Below are positions 13,615 to 21,109 of a stretch of 64,000 bases of DNA, piece after piece. The stretch lies in contig JBEKHR010000012.1 of the NCBI GenBank assembly GCA_050012175.1, positions 62,001-126,000 of the forward strand. Direction: 5' to 3'. Within the stretch, counting starts at the first letter, position 1; each line of letters begins with the position of its first letter. The notes below the pieces were generated by a model that worked only from the letters and a program-made list of their open reading frames with translations, did no database searches and had not been told where the DNA came from. The stretch comes from CAVROP01 sp050012175. Its GTDB lineage: Bacteria; Acidobacteriota; Terriglobia; UBA7540. The position numbers were made by a program, and so were the translations under genes.

Positions 13615-13978
13615 AGCGAAGGTAGGGCCTCCACAGCCATTCCAGCCGATACCACGATTTGTTAGGTCGAAGGATTTCATCTCAGTCTACGCGAATCACA
13701 TATTTTTCACCGGAACAACGCAATTCGACATGCGTATAAACTTTGGAGAAGTTCAGGGAGTTCAAAATAAAGAGTTAGTCGTAGAAGACCGTGTGTCCGT
13801 GACAATGCCCCTTGTAGTCGCAAAAATTCTGGCTTTGTCAATTGAAGCCAATCTCCAGCAATTTGAAAAGCAAACGGGAAAGACAGTGGCTCTTCCTGAA
13901 ATTGGGATGACTAAGGTCAGCATCGGTCCAGACGGGGTAATAATTGAACCTCATGAACCTATAGGACAGACGAAGTAA
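13511..13978 (+). CDS. DUF3467-like protein, third gene of a TA-like module
   Basis: A 155-residue protein with a Pro/Thr/Lys-rich disordered N-terminus (about 1-50). A compact domain follows: DFISVYANHIFFTGTTQFDMRINFGEVQG, then RVSVTMPLVVAKILALSIEANLQQFEKQTG. This matches the pattern of DUF3467 (YAN..., then a strand and a helix with a 'P..A..L...L..NL..yE' motif). AAGGAG lies 7 nt before its ATG inside the XRE gene, so the 104-bp overlap in another frame looks genuine. Function is unknown. Its fixed place after a HigB/XRE pair suggests a role in that module. Confidence 0.65.
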   Translation: MPKTHKPTSKPIPSPTPTSSEVQIQAGARGLQPTEAKVGPPQPFQPIPRFVRSKDFISVYANHIFFTGTTQFDMRINFGEVQGVQNKELVVEDRVSVTMPLVVAKILALSIEANLQQFEKQTGKTVALPEIGMTKVSIGPDGVIIEPHEPIGQTK

Positions 13979-14310
13979 TCTTTCCCTTTCCTAACTCGTC
14001 CCCATCTAAACCAACACTATTTTCAGGCACTACCAGGGGCTGACCGTAGTTCGGCGCCCTCAGGGCCAGCAGAGGTTTTTCGCTTCCTTTCCGTGGGTTT
14101 CGTCCCGCGAGTGCGGGACTACTCACGGTATGCCCCTTCGGGGCAATTCCCGGCTCATCATCTCCGGTTGCCAAAATCGCCGTCCTCAGTGACCAGGATA
14201 AGCCTAACACAGAGGTCACTGAGGCCCTCCGTGTCCTCTGTGTTGAGGCTTTGAGGGGTCGGAGAACACGGAGAAGCTCGTTTTGATTGCGGCCACCGGG
14301 CCGTGCGGTG
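13979..14310. other. Convergent intergenic region with small palindromes
   Basis: No gene. It lies between convergent gene ends. Palindromes include GTCCCGCGAGTGCGGGAC (near 14103), GCCCCTTCGGGGC (near 14142) and an AACACAGAGG / CCTCTGTGTT pair around 14207-14245. These could serve as bidirectional termination signals. Confidence 0.5.
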
Positions 14311-15465
14311 CTACAAGGCGCTAGTCAATAGCTGGCGCAGCTCATCCCTGGTGAGCGTGATGGGATTGCCTTTGGTGCTGCTGGCTCTTGAGGCTTTTTC
14401 GACAAGGGTGGGCACGTCGCGTTCCTGAATTCCGTATGAACGCAGAGGAGGAATCTGCAATTCCTGGCAGAGTTGGCGAACCCATTCGATTCCCTCTTCG
14501 GCGGTGGCGTCCGGCTCACCGGTGAGCAGACGCGCCACGGTTTCATAACGGCGCAGCGTTTCACCTTCCGGGGCGCGAGCGCGGGAGGCGCGAATGTTGA
14601 TGGCCATCCCATGCGGCAGCAGCGCGGCGCAAATGGCTCCGTGCGGGGCGTCGAACATTCCGCCCACCGGCGCGGCGAAGCCGTGGACCACACCCAAGCC
14701 GGCGTTGGCCAGCGCGAGTCCACCCAGCAGGCTTGCCAGCGACATGTCCTCACGAGCCGTGATGTCGCGCCCGGAGTGATAAGCCCGGCGCAGCCAGCCG
14801 CTGACACGCCGCATGCCCTCCAGGCAGAAGCCGTCGGTCAAGGGATTGGCGCGGATCGAGACGTAGGGCTCGATCAACTGCGTGAGTGCGTCGAGCCCCG
14901 TGCTGGCGGTGACCGCGGGCGGCAACTCGAGCGTCAACTCCGGATCCACCACCGCGAGGCGCGGCAGCATTAACGGGCTCCTCAGGCTCACCTTGACCTG
15001 GTGCTCTGGAGAAGCCAGTACCGCGTTGCGCGTGACTTCAGACCCGGTGCCGGCGGTCGTAGGCACGGCGATAAAGGGGACGGAAGGATGACGGAGAGGC
15101 TGGCCCTTGCCAATCACCTCCAGGTAATCGCCCAGGTCGCCGCCGTTGGTCAGCAGCGCCGCAATGGCTTTTCCTGCGTCGATGGCGCTCCCTCCGCCGA
15201 ATGCAATCACCAGATCGCACTGTTCCCGGCGGGCAAGTTCCACACCCTGACGAACCAAGGCAACAGAGGGTTCTGCTTGGATGGCCAAACTAATGCAGCC
15301 GATTCCCTCGATTTTCATTGCCTCGAGCAGCAAGGCGGCACTTTCCGCCGGGCGCCCTATGGCCAGCAGCGCTCGCCCGCCCATCTCTTTTGCGGCCGGC
15401 GCAACTTCGCGCACCACGCCGGGTCCGAAGAGGATGCGCGTGGCGGTGGCAAATTCGAAACGCAT
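14311..15465 (-). CDS. Iron-containing alcohol dehydrogenase
   Basis: About 384 residues from ATG 15463-15465 (GGTGAGG upstream); an earlier in-frame ATG at 15501 lies inside the preceding gene. Group III (Fe-dependent) alcohol dehydrogenase motifs are present: GGGSAIDAGK for NAD(P), PTTAGTGSEVT, DALTQLIEPYVS (metal Asp) and VVHGFAAPVGGMFDAPHGAICA (metal His residues). The substrate cannot be told from sequence; relatives act on alcohols, lactaldehyde or maleylacetate. It starts 7 bp after the ABM monooxygenase gene, so the two form an operon and may act on the same compound. Confidence 0.9.
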   Translation of the reverse strand: MRFEFATATRILFGPGVVREVAPAAKEMGGRALLAIGRPAESAALLLEAMKIEGIGCISLAIQAEPSVALVRQGVELARREQCDLVIAFGGGSAIDAGKAIAALLTNGGDLGDYLEVIGKGQPLRHPSVPFIAVPTTAGTGSEVTRNAVLASPEHQVKVSLRSPLMLPRLAVVDPELTLELPPAVTASTGLDALTQLIEPYVSIRANPLTDGFCLEGMRRVSGWLRRAYHSGRDITAREDMSLASLLGGLALANAGLGVVHGFAAPVGGMFDAPHGAICAALLPHGMAINIRASRARAPEGETLRRYETVARLLTGEPDATAEEGIEWVRQLCQELQIPPLRSYGIQERDVPTLVEKASRASSTKGNPITLTRDELRQLLTSAL

Positions 15466-15472
15466 CGCCGCC

Positions 15473-15778
15473 TCACCAGCCCTCATCCGCAGGAAAGACA
15501 TTGGAATATTTTACGCTCGTGCGGGGCTCCGCCATCATGGGGGCCACTTTATCGCGCCAAGTGGCGTAATGCGCGGTCTCCTTGTGACGGGTGGCGGCTT
15601 CGTGGCTGCGATAAACCTCGACCAGCAGCAAGCGGGCAGGGTCATCGGCCTGTTGCACGACGTCAAAGCGGGCAATGCCCGGCTCCTGCACGCTGTGGCG
15701 CTCATTCTCGAGGCTGGCTTCCTTGAAGGCGTCAACGAATTCCGGTTTGACTCGAACATGCACGTGAACGATCAGCAT
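15473..15778 (-). CDS. ABM-domain monooxygenase (YgiN/LsrG-like)
   Basis: A 101-residue ferredoxin-like dimer-forming protein of the antibiotic-biosynthesis-monooxygenase family: MLIVHVHVRVKPEFVDAFKEASLENERHS, PGIARFDVVQ, and LLVEVYRSHEAATRHKETAHYATWRDKV with the typical His/Tyr cluster. GGAGG lies 4 nt before the ATG. Family members oxidise quinols or isomerise small sugars such as phospho-AI-2. No lsr genes are nearby. The pairing with an iron alcohol dehydrogenase suggests a small catabolic or detoxifying unit, but the substrate is unknown. Confidence 0.85.
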   Translation of the reverse strand: MLIVHVHVRVKPEFVDAFKEASLENERHSVQEPGIARFDVVQQADDPARLLLVEVYRSHEAATRHKETAHYATWRDKVAPMMAEPRTSVKYSNVFPADEGW

Positions 15779-15834
15779 GCATCCTCCTTCGCAATCAAGA
15801 ACGGAGAGACTCGGGTAATGGGCCGGTTCGATGT

Positions 15835-16013
15835 AACCCGAATTCGGAAGTTAGCGTGGGTGCGACGTACATCTTGTAGGGGCACAGCGTCCGCCGCGGC
15901 GGATGCCCCTACGCCCGACCCCACACCATTTTGTTCCTCCGGTATCTGCGTCAAACGGGCCTCTAATCAAGTGATTTGGCTAGACCGGCGGCTCCCAACT
16001 TTCGCATTCGGGT
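15835..16013. repeat. Dispersed ~180-bp element, copy A
   Basis: The block starts AACCCGAATTCGGAAGTTAGCG and ends with an imperfect inverted version of it (CCCAACTTTCGCATTCGGGT). It carries a central palindrome GTAGGGGCA...TGCCCCTAC around CCGCCGCGGCGG. An inverted, closely matching copy lies at 33600-33779. The two copies agree along nearly the whole length with scattered substitutions. There is no coding frame, so this is a non-autonomous palindromic element. From 16014 to 16101 I see nothing further. Confidence 0.8.
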
Positions 16014-16101
16014 GTAACGGCAGCTTTATGCCGCCACATGGCGATGTAACCTGTCCCGGATGTTTCGGGAATTCGCCGTTACCGTCGGCCGCCGCCAAGG
16101 C

Positions 16102-17367
16102 CTAGCAAGCCAAGTCGGCGCGGGTGAACCTGAAGTCGTTGATCGGCCCGAGGAAAGTGACCGCCAGCCGGTCGGGTTGGAAGAACTCGCGCGCCACTTC
16201 CAGGACTTCGGGGGAAGTAACCTCGTCGACGCGCTGGGAGGTCTCGTCCAGCGAGATGTAGCGCCCGAAATACATTTCCTGCCGAGCCACGTTCGACATG
16301 CGGCTCCCCGTAGTCTCCAGACTGAGCAGGAGGTTACCCTTCAGATAGTCTTTGGCATGCTGGAGTTCCTGGTCGCTGATGGCCTCGGACTTCAACTTCC
16401 GGAACTCATCGAGGATAAGGCCCAGGACTTGGCGCGCATTCTCCAGCGCTGTGCCCGCGTAGACGCTCAGGCAACCGGCATCGCGGAAGCTGCTGAGGCC
16501 GGAGAAAACCGCGTAGGCAAGCCCCCGCTTCTCGCGAATGTTCTGAAAGAGCCGCGAGCTCATCCCGCCACCGAGCACGGTGTTGAGGATGTAACAGGCA
16601 AAGCGCTTCTCGTGCGGCTGCGGGTAACAAGGCGCGCCCACACAGAGGTGAACCTGTTCAAGCTCTTTCTTATGCCGATGGCGGATGCTGGGGTGGGGCG
16701 TGGGCGGGGGACCCTCGTCAGCCGCAGGCCCGCAAGGCAGGTCGCCAAAGGACTTGGCAACCAGATCCACGAAGCGTGCGTGCTCGACGTTTCCCGCGGC
16801 GGCGAGCAGCGTGCTGTTGGGCGTGTAATGGCGCTGGAAATAGTCGCACAGCCGTTCTCGGTTGAAGCTGCCCACCGTGCGGCGAGTACCCAGAATGGGC
16901 CTGCCTAGAGCGTGCCCACGCCAGTAACTCTGCGTGAACATCTCGTGCACGAGGTCGTCCGGCGTGTCCTCCACCATCTTGATCTCTTCCTGGATGACCT
17001 TCGATTCCTTGAGGATGTCTTCAGGTTGAAAGAGAGGATTGATGAACAGGTCGGAAAGGATATCGAAGGCCCGCGGCACGTGCTCGTCCAAAGCCTTGAC
17101 GGAGAAGCTCGTACACTCCTTGGCCGTAAAAGCGTCCAGATGGCCGCCGATCGAGTCTGCCTCACGGGCAATCTGCTCCGCACTCCGGTTCTTGGTCCCC
17201 TTGAAGACCATGTGCTCGATGAAATGCGAGATGCCGTTCTCCTCCTCGCCTTCTTGCCGCGACCCGGTTCGCAACCAAATGCCCATGGAGACGGAGCGGA
17301 CGGCGGGCATCGCCTCAGTGAGAATTGTGAGGCCATTGGGGAGAACGTCCTTGCAAACTTCCAACAT
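16102..17367 (-). CDS. M16-family zinc peptidase (insulinase/MPP-like)
   Basis: About 421 residues from ATG 17365-17367, preceded by GAGGGG; an in-frame ATG at 17415 is less likely. The inverted zinc motif HFIEH (His48, Glu51, His52) lies in NGISHFIEHMVFKGTKNRSA. The downstream Glu ligand region is ESKVIQEEIKMVEDTPDD, and the C-terminal half has the GGGMSSRLFQNIREKRGLAYAV signature. This is the single-chain processing-peptidase-like group common in bacteria, close to B. subtilis YmxG/MlpA. It lacks a signal peptide, so it is probably cytoplasmic. It is alone in its transcription unit; the tRNA array lies upstream in the opposite direction. Confidence 0.95.
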   Translation of the reverse strand: MLEVCKDVLPNGLTILTEAMPAVRSVSMGIWLRTGSRQEGEEENGISHFIEHMVFKGTKNRSAEQIAREADSIGGHLDAFTAKECTSFSVKALDEHVPRAFDILSDLFINPLFQPEDILKESKVIQEEIKMVEDTPDDLVHEMFTQSYWRGHALGRPILGTRRTVGSFNRERLCDYFQRHYTPNSTLLAAAGNVEHARFVDLVAKSFGDLPCGPAADEGPPPTPHPSIRHRHKKELEQVHLCVGAPCYPQPHEKRFACYILNTVLGGGMSSRLFQNIREKRGLAYAVFSGLSSFRDAGCLSVYAGTALENARQVLGLILDEFRKLKSEAISDQELQHAKDYLKGNLLLSLETTGSRMSNVARQEMYFGRYISLDETSQRVDEVTSPEVLEVAREFFQPDRLAVTFLGPINDFRFTRADLAC

Positions 17368-17583
17368 GTAGATTCCCCTCGATATTTGAAAGATTCTACC
17401 CGGCACGTGGGCCAAGCTATAGGCGGCGCCTGCCCTGCAACTATTTGTACCACATGGCTAGGGAAAAGGCCATGAAAACACAACCGGAGGGATTCCGCTT
17501 GCGTGAAGCCGATCCTCCGCCTATACTTGGTAAGTCTTCCGCTTGCCAGTCGCGGGTTGCCCGAGCAACCGCGACCGCGCACC

Positions 17584-17660
17584 GGGCCTGTAGCTCAGGT
17601 GGCTAGAGCGCACCCCTGATAAGGGTGAGGTCGGTAGTTCAACTCTACCCAGGCCCACCA
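17584..17660 (+). tRNA. tRNA-Ile (anticodon GAT)
   Basis: A complete 77-nt cloverleaf with encoded CCA. The acceptor GGGCCTG pairs with CAGGCCC, the D-arm is GCTC/GAGC, the anticodon stem CACCC/GGGTG has loop CTGATAA (anticodon GAT), and the T-arm is GGTAG TTCAACT CTACC. It is not linked to rRNA genes here. It is immediately followed by six tandem copies of a sequence identical to its 3' half. Confidence 0.97.
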
Positions 17661-18007
17661 GGATTCACCATGCTTGGATCGAGTAGTTGGCTAGAGCGTC
17701 CCGATAAATCGGGAAGGTCGGTAGTTCAACTCTACCCAGGCCCACCAGGATTCATCTGGTTGGATGGAGCAGTTGGCTAGAGCGTCCCGATAAATCGGGA
17801 AGGTCGGTAGTTCAACTCTACCCAGGCCCACCAGGATTCACCATGCTTGGATCGAGTAGTTGGCTAGAGCGTCCCGATAAATCGGGAAGGTCGGTAGTTC
17901 AACTCTACCCAGGCCCACCAGGATTCACCATGCTTGGATCGAGTAGTTGGCTAGAGCGTCCCGATAAATCGGGAAGGTCGGTAGTTCAACTCTACCCAGG
18001 CCCACCA
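17661..18007 (+). repeat. Tandem tRNA-Ile 3'-half cassettes 1-4 (86-87 bp each)
   Basis: Four contiguous units, 17661-17747, 17748-17833, 17834-17920 and 17921-18007. Each begins GGATTCA, carries a stretch matching the 3' end of the GIY-YIG gene downstream (GCTTGGATCGAG.AG), continues with TTGGCTAGAGCG shared with the tRNA D-arm, a TCCCGATAAATCGGGA hairpin in place of the anticodon arm, and then AGGTCGGTAGTTCAACTCTAC...CCCACCA identical to the tRNA 3' half. The 5' acceptor strand is absent, so these units cannot fold as full tRNAs. Unit 2 differs slightly (ATCTGGTTGGATGGAG). Confidence 0.95.
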
Positions 18008-18021
18008 AAGACCTAGCCGCA

Positions 18022-18273
18022 ATGCCATTCCACATGTACATTCTCCGCAGTGCGTCAACCGGCAGGTTTTATGTGGGCCATACGGAAGACCTGACCAAAC
18101 GGATTCTGGAGCACAATAGCAACCGAGCGCCTTCGACAAAGAATCGGGGGCCGTGGGGACTTGTTTATTGTGAGGAATTCTCCACTCGATCGGAAGCGAG
18201 TCAGCGCGAGCGAGAGATCAAAGGAATGAAGAGCCACGCTTGGATCGAGCAGTTGGCTAGAGCGTCCCGATAA
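18022..18273 (+). CDS. GIY-YIG nuclease family protein within the tRNA-half array
   Basis: An 83-residue single-domain GIY-YIG protein: HMYILRSASTGRFYVGHTEDLTKRILEHNSNR, then GPWGLVYCEEFSTRSEASQREREIKGMKSHAWIEQL. These carry the Tyr pair, Arg and Glu of the family. The last codons (LARASR, stop TAA) are read through the tRNA-derived cassette: TTGGCTAGAGCG codes for LARA, and the stop lies inside the TCCCGATAAATCGGGA hairpin. The gene follows directly after a CCCACCA end (18007) and is itself followed by another complete tRNA 3' half. There is no strong ribosome site. Small GIY-YIG proteins include homing-type and repair nucleases. I infer a mobile or amplifiable cassette. Confidence 0.9.
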   Translation: MPFHMYILRSASTGRFYVGHTEDLTKRILEHNSNRAPSTKNRGPWGLVYCEEFSTRSEASQREREIKGMKSHAWIEQLARASR

Positions 18274-18400
18274 ATCGGGAAGGTCGGTAGTTCAACTCTA
18301 CCCAGGCCCACCAGGATTCACCATGCTTGGATCGAGTAGTTGGCTAGAGCGTCCCGATAAATCGGGAAGGTCGGTAGTTCAACTCTACCCAGGCCCACCA
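18234..18400 (+). repeat. Tandem tRNA-Ile 3'-half cassettes 5 and 6
   Basis: Unit 5 (18234-18313) is continuous with the 3' end of the GIY-YIG gene. Unit 6 (18314-18400) is an 87-bp short unit like units 1, 3 and 4. From CCCACCA (18007) to CCCACCA (18313) the nuclease-bearing unit is 306 bp, so the 87-bp units look like deletion derivatives that lost most of the nuclease frame. Confidence 0.95.
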
Positions 18401-18409
18401 AGCGATTCA

Positions 18410-18676
18410 TTAGCACAGGTCGAGGAGCTCAAAGTATCTCTCCCGCGACATACCCGCCGTGCGCATGTTGCGCCTGATGATTTCCACGTCGATTGCCTCG
18501 TAAGCGGGGATGACGACGGGGCGAAGGCAGCCGGCCTTGGCAAAGATCCAATGGTCGCCTTCCTGGCGTCGGAACGTGAAGCCATCTTTCTCGAAGACAC
18601 AGCGGAGCCGTTTCCAGGAGACTGGAGTGATGCGCCTTTTAGGCTTGCGGGCAGGCTCAGGTGGATTGGTGCTCAC
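18410..18676 (-). CDS. hicA: HicA-like toxin
   Basis: An 88-residue YcfA/HicA-like protein. A basic N-terminal tail (about 1-18, Pro/Lys/Arg-rich) precedes the domain VSWKRLRCVFEKDGFTFRRQEGDHWIFAKAGCLRPVVIPAYEAIDVEIIRRNMRTAGMSRERYFELL. The GDH motif keeps the His that the hicA at 9213 lacks. It starts with GTG at 18674-18676, overlapping the upstream antitoxin gene by 20 bp. The order (antitoxin first) is the reverse of the other pair. Its end abuts the tRNA-half array. Confidence 0.8.
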   Translation of the reverse strand: MSTNPPEPARKPKRRITPVSWKRLRCVFEKDGFTFRRQEGDHWIFAKAGCLRPVVIPAYEAIDVEIIRRNMRTAGMSRERYFELLDLC

Positions 18677-18971
18677 GGGCTAGAAGGGCAATCGGCACGG
18701 TCAACCAGAGAGCTCCGGTCGGATACTCAGATCTCTCGAGTGGCTTTCTGGCCGACACGAACCCCGCCTGTTGAAGAACCTCGTCCAGCGTGCCGCGCTC
18801 AAAGCAGTCTGCCAGGAACCCTCGGATCGCGTCACGCAGGTTGTCCAGGGCCTTTTCTTTGGTTGGCCCCTGGCTAGCAACGTCGAGTGACTGGCATACT
18901 GCGAGATACCACTTTCGCCGCTTCTTCACTCTATACGGAAGACGGAATTCAAGAATGGGTGAAGGTGCCAA
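18657..18971 (-). CDS. hicB: HicB-like antitoxin
   Basis: About 104 residues from TTG 18969-18971 (AAAGGAGG 7 nt upstream); an in-frame ATG at 19010 has no such site. The partial RNase-H-like HicB pattern is YRVKKRRKWYLAVCQSLDVASQGPTKEKALDNLRDAIRGFLADCFERGTLDEVLQQAGF. It ends with a hydrophobic WLTVPIALLA tail instead of a DNA-binding domain. It is coupled to the toxin gene by a 20-bp overlap. Confidence 0.75.
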   Translation of the reverse strand: MAPSPILEFRLPYRVKKRRKWYLAVCQSLDVASQGPTKEKALDNLRDAIRGFLADCFERGTLDEVLQQAGFVSARKPLERSEYPTGALWLTVPIALLAREHQST

Positions 18972-19261
18972 TCCACATCCTCCTTTGTCAATTAAGGAAG
19001 TCTCGCACAAAGCAGCTTAGCACAGCTCGGTTGTCTACCAAAGCGGCTTTCAGAGTCCCCAGACACTGTGCGTAAACTGACCGAGGCCTTATTTGTTTGG
19101 GGAGGCGCAGCGTTGATTTAGGATTCGGGATTGAACGGAGGCTTTTCCTGAACCCTGGCCCCTGGGTCCTGCGCTTCCGGCTCCTGCGTTTTGCGAGCAT
19201 TCGAGGCTGGAATCACATTGAGCTAACCGGTATAATTGGCGGTCCTCGAACGAGCCTTGCA

Positions 19262-19948
19262 ATGAAAAAGAAAATCCTCTTGATCGAAGACGAGCCGGGG
19301 CTTGCGGTGACTCTCCAAGACCGCTTGCAGTGCGAAGGTTACAGCGTAGAGGTGGCTCAGGATGGGGAAGCGGGCCTGGAGCGAGCGACGCGTGATTACT
19401 TCGACTTGATCATCTTAGACGTCATGGCGCCCGGGAAAAGCGGCCTCGAGGTCTGCCGGGAGCTGCGCCAGCAATGCATTACTGTACCCATCTTGATGCT
19501 CAGCGCTCGCAGCCAGACGATCGATAAAGTTCTGGGTCTGAAGATCGGGGCAGACGATTACGTTACGAAACCCTTCGACATGCTGGAGCTGCTTGCCCGA
19601 ATCGAAGCCCATTTGCGCCGCGCCCTGAGTGCAACCGGGAGGCCGGGTGCAATCTACCAATTCGGCCCCATCCGAGTGGATTTCCGCCGCACCGAGGTTT
19701 TTCGGCACGGATCACCAGTGGCTCTCTCGGCGCGGGAGTTTCAATTGATCAAATACTTCATCGAGCATCGGGGAGCAACGTTGCCTCGAAAGGAGCTTCT
19801 GAAGGAAGTGTGGGGGTACGTTGGAGTGCCTTCTACGCGAACCGTGGATGTCCACGTCTTCACTCTGCGACAAAAGCTGGAGACTGATCCTAGGAATCCG
19901 CAATTCATTCAGACTATAATGGGGCTTGGCTACAAGTTTCTTGGATGA
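19262..19948 (+). CDS. OmpR-family response regulator (orphan)
   Basis: A 228-residue two-domain regulator. The receiver (1-120) has LLIEDEP (Glu9, Asp10), phospho-acceptor Asp53 in LIILDVMAPG, a Ser in LSARS and Lys103 in YVTKPFD. The C-terminal winged helix (about 130-226) has the typical SAREFQLIKYFIEHRG..LPRKELLKEVWGY and TVDVHVFTLRQKLE..PQFIQTIMGLGYKF. It is a DNA-binding activator or repressor. No sensor kinase is adjacent, so its partner is elsewhere. The start at ATG 19262 fits the domain; an upstream extension of the frame is not conserved-looking. Confidence 0.93.
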   Translation: MKKKILLIEDEPGLAVTLQDRLQCEGYSVEVAQDGEAGLERATRDYFDLIILDVMAPGKSGLEVCRELRQQCITVPILMLSARSQTIDKVLGLKIGADDYVTKPFDMLELLARIEAHLRRALSATGRPGAIYQFGPIRVDFRRTEVFRHGSPVALSAREFQLIKYFIEHRGATLPRKELLKEVWGYVGVPSTRTVDVHVFTLRQKLETDPRNPQFIQTIMGLGYKFLG

Positions 19949-20478
19949 GTCCCTTACGTGCGCTGGTCTTCCAAGGCGTTGCCGCCTTTTGCCGCCGCGA
20001 ATGGGGTGAGGGCGTGGTCTTGGGAAACCTTCCTCGCGCGGGTGGGGGACAGCCTCCCCGGATGCGTAGTTCGGCGTAATGGAGTCCTTATCTGGTAACC
20101 ACAGTGCGCCTGCAAAACCCGAAGCCAGGCAATCAGGAGATGCTGCCTCTTCGTGCCGCAAGGGTGCGAAAGAGGTCAAGCTGCGCCTAGTCTAGGAGCA
20201 GTCCGAAAAAAATTCGTGTATCATAATCTATGCTTTCGAACCGAGGAGATGAGTTAGCGTCGGAAGGCGTAAAAGTGAGCCGGAATATATGAAAAGGGTG
20301 TAAGGAAATATTTACATCCAGTTAACGAGAGCGGGAAAACCACTGTCGTCTTGTAGCATTCCAACAGGATTACACTGCTTTTGAAATTAGTAGTTTGCGT
20401 GCAGTTACGCAATTTACCCCTATAACTGGACCACGGGTTAAGCTAAAATCGTGCGGTTGTTTTGGGGGGGGAAGCGCC
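19949..20478. other. Gene-free region downstream of the response regulator
   Basis: About 530 bp with no convincing gene. AT-rich stretches near 20210-20230 (GTATCATAATCTATG) and 20285-20320 are promoter-like, but no gene follows directly. The sequence may be old decayed DNA, since a transposase relic follows it. Confidence 0.4.
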
Positions 20479-20640
20479 AAGGGAGGGTTCAAGGCGGAGG
20501 TAGGCCTGGCAGTCCTACCACGTGAGCGGGCGACCATCGACTTGGCCGCACAATTTGCGGTCCATCCGGCGTCGATCATGGGTGGAAGACAATCGGGCAG
20601 TAAGGAGGCGCAGGTATTTTCGCTGGGCAGCAGGAGGGCA
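20479..20640 (+). pseudogene. IS3-family OrfA transposase remnant
   Basis: One frame contains KGGFKAEVGLAVLPRE, then RATIDLAAQFAVHPASI and KEAQVFSLG. This follows the IS3 OrfA helix-turn-helix (fK.evaleAl.ge.tiaeLA..f.VHp.qI..Wk......a.evF). The expected WKKQ after the HTH is lost (MGGRQSG instead), and no OrfB or terminal repeat is visible. It is a short dead fragment. Confidence 0.55.
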
Positions 20641-20674
20641 GAGAATTCAGAGGCTGTTGGGAAACGTGCGGCAA

Positions 20675-20808
20675 CGCGTCGGAAGGGCGGGGTGGAACCT
20701 GTCCCCAGCACAGCGGGAGCGCCGCCGGAGGAGTGAAAAAGAGACAATTCGCCGATTTTCTTTGTGGCGCCGCTTGCAGCGGGGTTAAGGCCCCGCCCTT
20801 CCGACGCG
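20675..20808. repeat. 18-bp inverted repeat pair (GCGTCGGAAGGGCGGGG)
   Basis: 20675-20692 and 20791-20808 are perfect inverted copies flanking about 98 bp that contain further GC-rich palindromes (GGCGCCGC). It lies about 300 bp upstream of the large receptor gene. From 20809 to 21109 I see no gene; this stretch should hold the receptor promoter. Confidence 0.75.
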
Positions 20809-21109
20809 CTGGGAAGGTTGAGCGTCTGTAGCCCCTGGCGTTTCTGCTCTGTCTCCGGTAAACTGAAGGATTGGCTTGGAGCATGGGTGTTTCGCCGGTG
20901 TCCGGACGCGGCCGGGGTGGCCATGCTCCGTCCGCTATGCTTCCTGCGCACGACCGACCACAGAGTGACAGCAACGGGCAAACGCAGAGAGAGCTACGAT
21001 GCCAAAGGCCAACGGAAGAGAAAACGATAACATAACTAGCTTATCTTAGCCCCAAAAATGCCCTTGGCAATGGGGCATACCGTACCGTGAGAGGATACTG
21101 GAGGAATCA

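Noticed and set aside
17661..18400. Additional tRNA genes in the tandem array
   Set aside because: The units lack the 5' acceptor strand and a 7-nt anticodon loop, so they are tRNA-half repeats and not functional tRNAs.
17661..18400. CRISPR-like array
   Set aside because: Units are contiguous, without unique spacers, derive from a tRNA and a nuclease gene tail, and no cas genes are present.
20370..20981. 203-codon minus-strand frame
   Set aside because: Crosses the IS3 relic and an 18-bp inverted repeat; no family features.
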